DNA of 64,000 bases from NCBI GenBank assembly GCA_965203865.1, contig OZ241916.1:2728001-2792000 (forward strand). The letters are read 5' to 3'. The notes beneath the pieces are model-generated. The model was not told where the DNA came from and searched no databases. It saw nothing but the letters and a program-made list of their open reading frames with translations. Below, one piece after another: positions 12,001 to 19,884 of this stretch. This stretch comes from G965200765 sp965203865 (GTDB lineage Bacteria; Pseudomonadota; Gammaproteobacteria; Arenicellales; JAJDZL01). Each line of letters starts with the position of its first letter. Positions within the stretch are counted from its first letter, which is position 1. A program made the position numbers and the translations under genes.

Positions 12001-12764
12001 TGAGTACAACATTCCAGTCCACGCTGCCGTCGCTTAAACTGTCACTGGCGCCCGTTACTGTCACCGTCTGCGGAGTGTTCCAGTTCATGGTCGTGAAGGT
12101 CAGCGTGCCGGGCGACACGCTGCCCTCGCCGGTGTCACCGCTGGAAACAGCGACTGTCACATTCGCCGACGGTGCCTTCCTCAGCTTCACTGTGAACGTC
12201 GACTGGCTGCCAGCCTCCGTGACCGTGCGGCTGTTGGTGGGAGTGCTTGTGACCAGCCCCGCGGGCGTCGGCTTGATTGTGAAGGAGCCTTCGTTATTCC
12301 AGCCCTGACCTAATTCAGGGGCATGAGGTTGAGCAAACGCGTTTCTGTGGACTTGAACGGTAACTGTTGTATCCATCGCGACATCTCTGCTGGTGCCGGT
12401 CCAGCTCAAAGTCAATATAAGCTCGTCATTGGAATCAGGCCTTATCCTTGCACTACTAATTGAGAGTCCAGAGGGGTGATTTTGAAGCCGAATTACATTA
12501 AGATTACTATTAACATACCCATGTCTCGGATCGTTTATCTCAAACTTCGCACCGCCAGCTAATTCGTCTGCAAAAATACTAGTTCCACTATACGGACTGT
12601 GAAATCCAACATTATCCGCATTTGCATCAGACAGCATGCATACTGATATTGCCGCTGCCAGCAGCGAACAGGCGACGTGCCCGGCAAGCGCAGGTCGGCG
12701 AGCAGGGCTTTCGAATACGCAGGTATTCCTGAATACCCCCCCCCCCCACTAATTTATGCGCCAA
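6053..12764 (-). CDS. Giant Calx-beta repeat autotransporter, 5' end out of frame at a poly-G tract
   Basis: Surface protein of over 2,200 residues. In order: a signal peptide (RRPALAGHVACSLLAAA, cleavage after SDANA), an N-terminal domain of about 240 residues, 13 Calx-beta repeats, a linker, and a C-terminal autotransporter beta-barrel of about 290 residues ending in Trp (MLTGQIDW). The barrel would insert in the outer membrane and export the calcium-binding repeat rod. Frame-wise the first ATG is at 12637, but it lies inside the signal peptide, so it is unlikely to be the start. The likely start is TTG 12764, with AAGGAG 7 nt upstream. The 12-base G tract at 12736-12747 breaks that frame, and the signal frame itself meets TAG just before the tract; 11 or 8 G would fuse leader and signal peptide. 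As sequenced, the gene is probably in an off phase, or the tract was misread. Confidence 0.88.
7500..11940 (-). repeat. Array of 13 Calx-beta coding repeats
   Basis: Thirteen units averaging about 341 bp. I counted them by their start motif (FSIDSPSV, FSIADASV, LTIDSPSV and variants followed by EGDS/EGNS). Units 3-6 from the N-terminus all begin PKFSIADASV and are much closer to each other than to the rest, which indicates recent internal duplication. Confidence 0.9.
12736..12747 (-). repeat. Poly-G tract (12 G on the coding strand) in the 5' end of the autotransporter gene
   Basis: Twelve consecutive C on the plus strand, about 6-9 codons after TTG 12764. The leader frame (GTG GGG...) continues into a frame that is not the signal-peptide frame. 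Removing one G (11) or four (8) restores continuity. Confidence 0.9.
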
Positions 12765-12907
12765 TGCAAAACTCCTTCGACTGCAAAGCCAAGCAATCGG
12801 TTCAACTAGCATCAATGTCAATTTCATCAGCTTGTACCCAAAAATCTTTTTTACAGCAAAAATACTTAAACTGCCCCGGCCCAAACAACCAGAGAATCTT
12901 TCTGCCT

Positions 12908-12913
12908 ATTATA
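12908..12913 (-). promoter_or_regulatory. Putative -10 box (TATAAT) of the autotransporter gene
   Basis: A perfect TATAAT on the minus strand at the same relative position as in the paralogue (5550-5555). No clear -35 box. Predicted transcription starts near 12901. Confidence 0.5.
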
Positions 12914-12958
12914 AGCAATCCGGGCAAGCAAAATTCATTTGAAATGCAATGCACTTCA

Positions 12959-12968
12959 CCCCCCCCCC
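12959..12968 (-). repeat. Upstream poly-G tract (10 G) near the autotransporter promoter
   Basis: Ten C on the plus strand, ending 45 bp upstream of the TATAAT box. It matches the tract at 5602-5611 in position and length, while the sequences around both tracts have diverged. Confidence 0.8.
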
Positions 12969-13297
12969 TCTTCATCAGAAATTCAATTGAAATCAATTAA
13001 TTATGAATGCTATTTCAGTATAGATCAATTCCATTTGCAACACTAAAATCAGGGAATTACGGGCTATAAACTTGGATTCACGGCTGTGAATTCATTCTAA
13101 AAGTCTGCAAGAATTGAAAAATTGGTGCCAGCGGGCTAGTATTGCTTTTGTAACTTCTTGACTTTGACGAGTAGTGCCCATTATGAAATATTCAAATTTT
13201 GAAATTAGGCACTGCACTGGGGTAGCCAGAGAAAAAGCCCTGGATTCACGTGTGTTCGGATTCGAAAATCCATTAAAATCAGCGAAAAGTGATAAGG

Positions 13298-14083
13298 TCA
13301 AAAGGAACTTGCTCCTGCAGAAATCGCATTGCCAGGAAATCGATAAACTTTTGATACAAATCCTTTTCCTTCCGTCACTACGCAGGCGATAATTTCGCCG
13401 GTTGTAATTTGAACAACTTCCCAAACTACACCGTTTTCATCTTCAACAGAAACTCTTTCCTGTAGTTTTTCCTTTAGCAGGTTCACGCTGTTCAGTCTAT
13501 AGCGAATCCCGATTCCCTTGGCTTTTCCGTACGCCTCCTTCCGTGTCCACAAGGCAAGAAAAAACTTGCGCCGACGGTCGTATGGACACGATTGATACTT
13601 CTTGTACTCATACCGAGTGAGTTTTCGCGGGGCAATCACTTCGTGCCGTACCGGACGCGAAACCAGCTCCAGATCTACCCCCAGTTCCCCGTTTTTTGAA
13701 AACGCAAATAATGCACAGTCCCCGGAATCAGATGAATTAAAATCAATGCGCAGATTGTGCTGCGGATGCAAATACGGCTTGCCAAGCGGACCATAGTTGA
13801 ATTTAACGCTTGACGGCGCACAGTTTATATACATGCCGAGCAATTCCCTCAGAATCCCTCTCGCTGCAATAAATCTTTGCTTGCTCCTTTTAGTTGAATA
13901 TCTTTCCAGCCTCGCTTTCTCGCGATTGTCCAGGCAAGATTCATAGAATTGCAGTCGTTTTGCCGAGACGGACAAACTGGCATACCAGAGATGAAATTCC
14001 TTCGCCTGAAGCTGCGGGCAAGATCTTAATTCAGGCCAGGATAATTCCCTATATATGTCAACTGAGCTAGCCGGTACGGTCAA
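13298..14083 (-). CDS. 4'-phosphopantetheinyl transferase, Sfp/Gsp type
   Basis: Would transfer the phosphopantetheine arm of CoA to a carrier-protein serine in the cytoplasm. At 261 codons it fits the Sfp class. Visible motifs: YGPLGKPYL (residues 97-105), GVDLE (135-139, Mg/CoA-binding Asp and Glu) and WTRKEAYGKAKG (179-190, the WxxKEA signature). The segment usually reading FNxSHS is FNSSDS (115-120) here, so the His is replaced. The TTG start overlaps the stop of the upstream small ORF as TTGA, suggesting translational coupling. No carrier protein, NRPS or PKS gene is in the window, so its substrate is unknown; a general role on fatty-acid ACP is possible. Confidence 0.85.
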   Translation of the reverse strand: MTVPASSVDIYRELSWPELRSCPQLQAKEFHLWYASLSVSAKRLQFYESCLDNREKARLERYSTKRSKQRFIAARGILRELLGMYINCAPSSVKFNYGPLGKPYLHPQHNLRIDFNSSDSGDCALFAFSKNGELGVDLELVSRPVRHEVIAPRKLTRYEYKKYQSCPYDRRRKFFLALWTRKEAYGKAKGIGIRYRLNSVNLLKEKLQERVSVEDENGVVWEVVQITTGEIIACVVTEGKGFVSKVYRFPGNAISAGASSF

Positions 14084-14316
14084 AATTGGTCGATATCACT
14101 ATTAGGCGAGGTAACTTGGTTGATTCTGGCCAAGGCCTGCTCCTCTACAGCAGCATCCTTGCCAATTTTTTGCTTCTCCAGTATTCGATGTTGAAGTCCT
14201 TGCTTGTCGTACAGTTGAGTTCCCGCCGCATCGCGAAGCGCCGCAACAACACCCTCGCCAGGAACCATGTAGAGTCCCGCAAACTCAAGGTCAACATTGT
14301 TGTTTCTGCCATCCAT
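14080..14316 (-). CDS. Small hypothetical protein between ilvA and the phosphopantetheinyl transferase
   Basis: A 78-residue ORF with ATG start, beginning 22 bp after the ilvA stop; its TGA overlaps the TTG of the next gene. The protein is charged and soluble, without membrane segments, Cys clusters or a motif I recognise. Position between two real genes and the overlap are the main support. A competing 103-codon frame covers part of it but overlaps ilvA more, so this one is preferred. Confidence 0.45.
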   Translation of the reverse strand: MDGRNNNVDLEFAGLYMVPGEGVVAALRDAAGTQLYDKQGLQHRILEKQKIGKDAAVEEQALARINQVTSPNSDIDQF

Positions 14317-14338
14317 GCGTTATTCTGCCTGCACTGCT

Positions 14339-15850
14339 TCAAGTTAAAAACAATTTGTATACCGGATTGTCGGTTTCTTCCCAGTGACGATATCCAACCC
14401 GTCGCAAAAAGGCTTTGAATTTCGCCTTGTCTTTCTTGGGAACCTGAATTCCGCATAGCACTCGGCCAAAATCAGTACCGTGGTTTCGATAATGAAACAT
14501 GCTGATATTCCAGTTCGCACCCATGTTTTGAAGAAAGTTCAGAAGTGCGCCGGGTCTTTCCGGGAATTCGAACCGGTAAACAATTTCGTCCTTGGCCTGC
14601 GGCGCACGCCCGCCCACCATGTGCCGAACATGGATTTTGGCCATTTCATTGTCTGTTAAATCCAGAACAGGATATCCGCGGCGTTTGAGAAGATCAATAA
14701 TTCGCTTGATATCTCTTTTGTCTGACACCTGAATCCCGGCGTACACCTGAGCCTGCTCCGAATCAGCGAACCGGTAATTGAATTCAGTAATATTGCGCGT
14801 GCCGATTGACTCGCAAAACCGACGAAAACTTCCGGGACGCTCAGGAATCGTAACGGCAAGAATCGCTTCTCGTCGTTCACCAATTTCTGATCGTTCGGAC
14901 ACATGTCGCAACCGGTCGAAATTGATATTCGCTCCCGAAGCAATGGCAACCATTTCTTTTCTTCGCAGCCCCCGCTTCTGGCAATATCGCTTCAATCCGG
15001 CAACTGCCAGTGCACCCGACGGTTCCACTATGCTTCGGGTATCTTCAAAGATATCCTTTATCGCAGCGCATATCTCATCAGTATTTACACGAATTACCGA
15101 ATCTACATACTTTTGAGCCAATCGAAATGTCTCGTTGCCGACCTGCTTTACCGCCACGCCATCCGCGAAAATGCCGACTTCCTTCAGACGCACACGCCTT
15201 CCTGCTTTCAGCGACTGGTACATGGCATCCGAGTCTTCCGGCTCCACGCCGATAATTTTCACGTTATTGGATACCAGCTTGAAACAAGTTGCAATTCCGG
15301 CAATTAAACCGCCGCCCCCTACAGGTACAAAAACCGCCTCGATTTTTCCAGGGTGCGCGTACATGATTTCAAGTGCAATGGTACCATTGCCCGCAATAAT
15401 GTCAGGGTCGTCGTACGGCGAAATAAAACGGAGTCCTTTCTGCTTGCAATAACGGGCAGCTTCAGCCCCCGCCTCAGCATAAGAGTCGCCAATCAGTTGA
15501 ACTTCTGCTCCCATGGCGCGTACCGAGCGCGTCTTGATTTCCGGACTGGTAACCGGCATGAAAATTGTAACCGGGCAATCCAGTTTTTGTCCTGCAAGCG
15601 CAACGCCCTGAGCATGATTGCCAGCAGACGCTGCAACCACTCCTTTTTTCAACACGGAAGTTGGAATGCGAAACATTTTGTTGTAGGCACCGCGCAACTT
15701 GAAAGAGAAAATTGATTGCTCGTCTTCCCGCTTGAGCCAGACCTCGTTCTTGATTCTTGCGGACAGATTGGGGACATAGTCAAGCCGAGTATGCGCGGCA
15801 ACATCATATACACGCGCAGAAAGTATTCGCTGGAGGTAGTCTATTGCCAC
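14339..15850 (-). CDS. ilvA: Threonine dehydratase (biosynthetic)
   Basis: PLP enzyme converting L-threonine to 2-oxobutanoate and ammonia, the first committed step of isoleucine synthesis. The PLP lysine is in SFKLRGAYNK (Lys51); the phosphate-binding glycine loop is PVGGGGLIAG near residue 176. The C-terminal third carries two ACT-like regulatory domains (AILAVTIPERPGSFRRF and KDEIVYRFEFPERPGALLNF), as in the isoleucine-inhibited enzyme. Length 503 against about 514 in E. coli. No other ilv gene is in the window. It is the first of three closely spaced minus-strand genes. Confidence 0.95.
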   Translation of the reverse strand: MAIDYLQRILSARVYDVAAHTRLDYVPNLSARIKNEVWLKREDEQSIFSFKLRGAYNKMFRIPTSVLKKGVVAASAGNHAQGVALAGQKLDCPVTIFMPVTSPEIKTRSVRAMGAEVQLIGDSYAEAGAEAARYCKQKGLRFISPYDDPDIIAGNGTIALEIMYAHPGKIEAVFVPVGGGGLIAGIATCFKLVSNNVKIIGVEPEDSDAMYQSLKAGRRVRLKEVGIFADGVAVKQVGNETFRLAQKYVDSVIRVNTDEICAAIKDIFEDTRSIVEPSGALAVAGLKRYCQKRGLRRKEMVAIASGANINFDRLRHVSERSEIGERREAILAVTIPERPGSFRRFCESIGTRNITEFNYRFADSEQAQVYAGIQVSDKRDIKRIIDLLKRRGYPVLDLTDNEMAKIHVRHMVGGRAPQAKDEIVYRFEFPERPGALLNFLQNMGANWNISMFHYRNHGTDFGRVLCGIQVPKKDKAKFKAFLRRVGYRHWEETDNPVYKLFLT

Positions 15851-15910
15851 AGAAACTTATCCTTGCAGCAGTAATATAATAAGCAAGTTGAAAATTTTGC
15901 CTGGATAGTC

Positions 15911-16564
15911 ATGAATGTCAAGTTTATGAAAAAATTGGCTGCCGAAGCAGCATTGGATTATATAGAAATTGGTGACATTGTGGGAGTTGGTACTGGCTCC
16001 ACTGCCAATTATTTTATTAATGCACTGGCGGGGATAAAAGGAAAGATAGATGGCGCGGTAGCAAGCTCTGAGGCAACTGCACGGCAACTGGCAAATTCAG
16101 GAATTCGAATTCTCGAATTAAATCAAACAGGTGATTTGCCAATTTACGTTGACGGGGCGGATGAAGCCACGAAGAACCGACACCTGATTAAAGGCGGCGG
16201 CGGTGCACTGACACGCGAAAAAATTGTCGCAACTGCAAGTGAGAAGTTTCTATGCATTGTAGATGAAACAAAAATTGTCAGTGTTCTGGGGGAATTTCCC
16301 CTGCCAGTTGAAGTAATTCCGATTGCTCAAAGCCTGGTGAGCCGCAAAATCCTGAAGCTTGGCGGGCTGCCTGAATTGCGAGCCGGCTTTGAAACCGACA
16401 ACGGCAACATTATCGTTGATGTGCGAAATCTTGACATGCTCAACCCGGTTGAGATCGAGTCAAAGCTGGACCACCTGGCTGGTGTTGTGTGTAACGGAAT
16501 TTTCGCCCGCCGTCCCGCAGACGTGCTTCTTGTCGGACATGAAGACAGGGTGGAAGTCATATAG
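15911..16564 (+). CDS. rpiA: Ribose-5-phosphate isomerase A
   Basis: Interconverts ribose-5-phosphate and ribulose-5-phosphate in the non-oxidative pentose phosphate pathway. Motifs: GTGSTANYFI (phosphate loop), SSEATARQL, YVDGADEA (catalytic Asp region) and KGGGGALTREKI. Length 217 is normal for RpiA (219 in E. coli). The gene is divergent from ilvA with a 60-bp gap and convergent with trmB. Confidence 0.95.
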   Translation: MNVKFMKKLAAEAALDYIEIGDIVGVGTGSTANYFINALAGIKGKIDGAVASSEATARQLANSGIRILELNQTGDLPIYVDGADEATKNRHLIKGGGGALTREKIVATASEKFLCIVDETKIVSVLGEFPLPVEVIPIAQSLVSRKILKLGGLPELRAGFETDNGNIIVDVRNLDMLNPVEIESKLDHLAGVVCNGIFARRPADVLLVGHEDRVEVI

Positions 16565-16582
16565 TTAACATGTCTGAATCCT

Positions 16583-17278
16583 TCAATTCTTGCCGGATTT
16601 CTTTCTGAAAACAATTTTGCAAATTTGATGGCACTTCTCTACCGCCTTGCTCTCGTAACGGGTCATCGGCAAGCCTGTCAAATTCTCTTCTCTTTCGACA
16701 TCTTCCACCTGATTCGCAAGCTGGGGAATCGCTTTCGATTCTTCAAGAATCCACTCGGCATACTGTTCCCAGTCTGTGGCAATATACAGCAATCCCCCGT
16801 CTATCAAACGATTTACACACAGCTCCAGAAATTCTTTCTGAATAAGCCTTCGCTTGTGATGCCGCTTTTTGGGCCAAGGGTCCGGAAAAAGAATATAGAC
16901 TTCATCAATACTCTCGGGCAAGCATTTTTGCGACAAGAAATCTCTTGCATCTTCGTCAGCCACGCGAATGTTGCTTAATTCCCGGGCTTTCAGTCCAAGC
17001 AGCAGACGACCAATGCTCGGACGAAACACCTCCACCCCCACAAATGCTGCAGTCGGCCTGGCGGCGGCCATTTCCAGCAGTGCAGTGCCATCGCCAAAAC
17101 CGATTTCAACCACAAGCTGATTCACATCTGGCAAGAATTTTTGAAATTCACTTTTGCTTGCCAGATGCTGAAGCTTGTATGCTGGCAGCAGGTTTTCAAG
17201 TGCCTTCAACTGTGCCTTGGTGATTCTGCTTTCTCGCCTTGCAGTAGTACGAATACGGTGTCGCTTTTCTTGCAGCAT
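16583..17278 (-). CDS. trmB: tRNA (guanine-N7-)-methyltransferase
   Basis: Makes m7G46 in tRNA variable loops using S-adenosylmethionine. VEIGFGDGTALLEMA forms the SAM-binding glycine loop, and the family hallmark LFPDPWPKKRHHKRRL is intact. Length 231 is typical. Its 3' end faces rpiA across 18 bp. Confidence 0.95.
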   Translation of the reverse strand: MLQEKRHRIRTTARRESRITKAQLKALENLLPAYKLQHLASKSEFQKFLPDVNQLVVEIGFGDGTALLEMAAARPTAAFVGVEVFRPSIGRLLLGLKARELSNIRVADEDARDFLSQKCLPESIDEVYILFPDPWPKKRHHKRRLIQKEFLELCVNRLIDGGLLYIATDWEQYAEWILEESKAIPQLANQVEDVEREENLTGLPMTRYESKAVEKCHQICKIVFRKKSGKN

Positions 17279-17464
17279 AGGGTTCCGGGTTAGTTCAAGT
17301 CATACAATAAATTATTTGTTATTCACTGCGCAGTTTGATACTGTCATTATCGAAAATCATAAAAAATTGCGTACAATTCCATTAATGATTCACAATAAAA
17401 TTACCATGATACTGAAAAACAATCCTTGCCTTGGTCATTTGAAGCCCGGATTGCATTGCCATTG

Positions 17465-18094
17465 ATGTTGGAAGTTCGAAATCTGGTGGTGGAGCGCGAT
17501 TCGCGAATAGTGCTGCAAAACTTGAATCTTTCAGTCGCGAATTCTGAACTGATGAATTTGACCGGTGCGAATGGAGTTGGAAAAACTACCTTGCTACGGG
17601 CACTTTGCGGGCTTGTTCAGCTAGAAGAAGGAGAGGTGCTGTGGAACGGAGTGCCGGTTCAAAACAACTCGCCGGAATTCTACAGCAATCTGATCTTTAT
17701 CGGACATGAAAACGGTATAAAGGGCGAGTTGACACCATTGGAAAATTTGCGGGTTGACCGCTTGATTCAAAGCAATTCATCAAAAATCGAGATTCGCGAA
17801 ATTCTTGAGTCGCTCGGCATCGGCAAAGTTGCCGACAAGCCATGCCATTTTCTCTCTGCAGGGCAAAAACGTCTGGTCGCACTTGGGAGACTAGTGGTGT
17901 CCAGCGCGAAGTTGTGGCTGCTCGATGAACCGATGGCCGCTCTGGATGTCAGAGCCCAAAGATGTTTTCTTGAAATTCTGAATCGGCATTTGAATAGCGG
18001 CGGTCTTGGGATTGCAACATCGCATCAGCCGTTTGCCTGGAAACAGACTGGAATCGTCGAAAAGCACCTTGAACCAGGCGGTGTGCTGAAATGA
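17465..18094 (+). CDS. ccmA: Heme exporter ATP-binding subunit CcmA
   Basis: ATPase of the CcmABCD complex, which releases holo-CcmE during cytochrome c maturation. Walker A is TGANGVGKTTLLRAL, the signature is LSAGQKRL, Walker B is LWLLDEPMAALD and the H-loop is SHQ. I chose ATG 17465 (MLEVRNLVV) over an upstream in-frame ATG at 17426, because family members begin just before this strand. The stop overlaps the ccmB start as ATGA. Confidence 0.94.
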   Translation: MLEVRNLVVERDSRIVLQNLNLSVANSELMNLTGANGVGKTTLLRALCGLVQLEEGEVLWNGVPVQNNSPEFYSNLIFIGHENGIKGELTPLENLRVDRLIQSNSSKIEIREILESLGIGKVADKPCHFLSAGQKRLVALGRLVVSSAKLWLLDEPMAALDVRAQRCFLEILNRHLNSGGLGIATSHQPFAWKQTGIVEKHLEPGGVLK

Positions 18095-18765
18095 GCAGTC
18101 CGTTCATGGCCATTCTTGTAAGGGATTTAACCCTGGTTGGAAGAAACCCGGGAGAACATGCCACCACAACCATTATTTTCTTTGTCGTGGTTACAACTTT
18201 GTTCGCATTTGCCGGCAATGCCGATTTATCGTTGCTTCGAATTATCGGCCCCACGGTCATCTGGGTAGCCGCGCTGCTCGCCGCCATGCTGTCTCTGGAA
18301 GGGCTTTTCAAAACCGATTTTGTCGACGGAACTCTCGACCAAATGCTCACATCCCCATGCCCCTTGTCCATGCTGGTGTCCGCAAAAGTAGCCGCACACT
18401 GGATTACGACCGGACTGCCCTTGGTTATTGTGAGTCCATTTATGGGTATACTGATGGGACTGGATTTTGAATTGATTTTAATACTTACAGCGACCCTGGG
18501 TTTGAGCACACCGGTATTTAGCCTGATTGGCGCATTCGGCGCCTCGCTGGTTGTTGCTCACAAGAAACCCGGTGTACTTCTTTCTCTGCTTACGCTGCCG
18601 CTATGCGTTCCGATTTTGATTTATTCCGCCAGCGCAGTCAATGCTGCAGCTGCTGGTCTGCCAATTACGGGGCATCTGTCCCTGCTTGCGGGATTCTTTG
18701 TACTTAGTATTACAATTCTGCCGTTTGCAACTGCTGGAGCCATTCGAATTACTGCCGGGAGTTAG
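18091..18765 (+). CDS. ccmB: Heme exporter membrane protein CcmB
   Basis: Inner-membrane partner of CcmA. The 224-residue protein has about six hydrophobic segments and the family regions VRDLTLVGRNPGE, LEGLFKTDFVDGTLDQMLTS and PLCVPILIYSASAV. It overlaps ccmA by 4 nt (ATGA) and precedes ccmC by 2 nt, so the genes are translated as a block. Confidence 0.94.
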   Translation: MSSPFMAILVRDLTLVGRNPGEHATTTIIFFVVVTTLFAFAGNADLSLLRIIGPTVIWVAALLAAMLSLEGLFKTDFVDGTLDQMLTSPCPLSMLVSAKVAAHWITTGLPLVIVSPFMGILMGLDFELILILTATLGLSTPVFSLIGAFGASLVVAHKKPGVLLSLLTLPLCVPILIYSASAVNAAAAGLPITGHLSLLAGFFVLSITILPFATAGAIRITAGS

Positions 18766-18767
18766 CG

Positions 18768-19508
18768 ATGTTTTTGTGGTTTCACAAGCTGGGCTCGGCA
18801 AGATACTTTTACAATTTTGCCGATAAAGTTACTCCCTGGATTGGAACTCTGGCATTTGTTCTGATAGTGGTCGGACTATACACGGCACTCGTAGTTGCTC
18901 CGCCGGACTATCAGCAAAAAGACGCCTATCGCATTATCTTTATTCATGTGCCTGCTGCATGGATGTCCATGTTTATCTATGTATTTATGGCGATTTGCGG
19001 GGCAATCGGACTGATATGGCGGATCAAGCTTGCTTTCATTGTATGCACTTCTGCTGCTGTCATTGGCGCATCATTTACTTTGGTCACTCTGGTCACTGGC
19101 TCCATCTGGGGCAAGCCCATGTGGGGGGCTTGGTGGGCATGGGATGCCCGGCTAACGTCGGAATTGATTTTGCTGTTTCTGTATCTGGGATTCATCGCGT
19201 TGCAGTCTGCGATTCCGAACCGAAGCGCGGCCCAACGCGCAAGCTCAATCTTGCTGATTGCCGGAGTCGTAAATATTCCAATTATTCACTACTCTGTCTT
19301 ATGGTGGCACACCCTGCACCAAGACCCGTCCATTAGCAAGTTCGGTGCGCCAAGTATACATGCGAGCATGCTGGCACCATTGCTTATCATGACAGTGGCG
19401 TTCATGTTGTTTTTCCTTACAGTCGTGGCAATACGCTCCAGGGCGCTCATTCTGGAAGCGGAAAAATCGAGTAAATGGGTGAAGGATATGCAGGAGAAAT
19501 GGGCATGA
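18768..19508 (+). CDS. ccmC: Heme transporter/lyase component CcmC
   Basis: Polytopic inner-membrane protein that delivers heme to CcmE. It carries the tryptophan-rich WWD domain (WGKPMWGAWWAWDARL) and flanking conserved histidines (FIHVPAAWMSM, HYSVLWWHTLHQ). Length 246 matches the E. coli protein. Its stop overlaps the ccmD ATG. Confidence 0.95.
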   Translation: MFLWFHKLGSARYFYNFADKVTPWIGTLAFVLIVVGLYTALVVAPPDYQQKDAYRIIFIHVPAAWMSMFIYVFMAICGAIGLIWRIKLAFIVCTSAAVIGASFTLVTLVTGSIWGKPMWGAWWAWDARLTSELILLFLYLGFIALQSAIPNRSAAQRASSILLIAGVVNIPIIHYSVLWWHTLHQDPSISKFGAPSIHASMLAPLLIMTVAFMLFFLTVVAIRSRALILEAEKSSKWVKDMQEKWA

Positions 19509-19666
19509 ACCTTGGTGAGTTCCTTGCAATGAGCGGATACGGCGAGTATGTTTGGAGTGCATACGGATTCACTTTGCTGGTATTGGGGATAAATTTTTAT
19601 TTTGCCGTGCGACGTTTGCGGCAGTCGCGTAATTCGGCTCATAACAATGAAAGTGAAGTTGATTAA
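19505..19666 (+). CDS. ccmD: Heme exporter small subunit CcmD
   Basis: 53 residues with one transmembrane helix (YGFTLLVLGINFYFAVRRLRQ) preceded by a short soluble part containing GYGEYVWSAYG, the usual CcmD layout. The start ATG overlaps the ccmC stop as ATGA; a longer in-frame start at 19475 lies within ccmC and is not preferred. CcmE, expected next, is not found downstream. Confidence 0.88.
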   Translation: MNLGEFLAMSGYGEYVWSAYGFTLLVLGINFYFAVRRLRQSRNSAHNNESEVD

Positions 19667-19760
19667 TTCGACTCACCGGCAAGCAAAGAATGGCTGTCCG
19701 AGTCTCATATACAGTGAACCAGTACAAACATCAACTTTCTCAAATCAACCTTCAACTATA

Positions 19761-19786
19761 ATTCCAAATTGGAATTTATCTATAAT
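19761..19786 (+). promoter_or_regulatory. Palindrome next to a -10-like box upstream of the cupredoxin-like gene
   Basis: A perfect inverted repeat, ATTCCAA-A-TTGGAAT (19761-19775), lies 5 bp before TATAAT (19781-19786), about 100 bp upstream of the 19885 start. The arrangement suits a repressor site over a promoter, but no -35 box is convincing. Confidence 0.35.
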
Positions 19787-19884
19787 TTGAATCAGTATAG
19801 TGTCGAATTCAGGATAAAAACGGCATTCAAAATAATTTCGCTTATCAGCATCAATACCACCAAGAGGAGAATTGGAGAATTACC

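Larger units (their letters stand above)
12778..13297. other. Promoter/leader region of the autotransporter gene
   Basis: Non-coding by inspection. It contains the -10 box, a second poly-G tract and a segment homologous to 5414-5690. The short ORFs here have no recognisable product. An upstream leader frame, conserved in both paralogues (MKL...LVEP.AWLCSRRSF), precedes the AAGGAG site. That conservation may be of DNA or RNA rather than protein. Confidence 0.55.
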
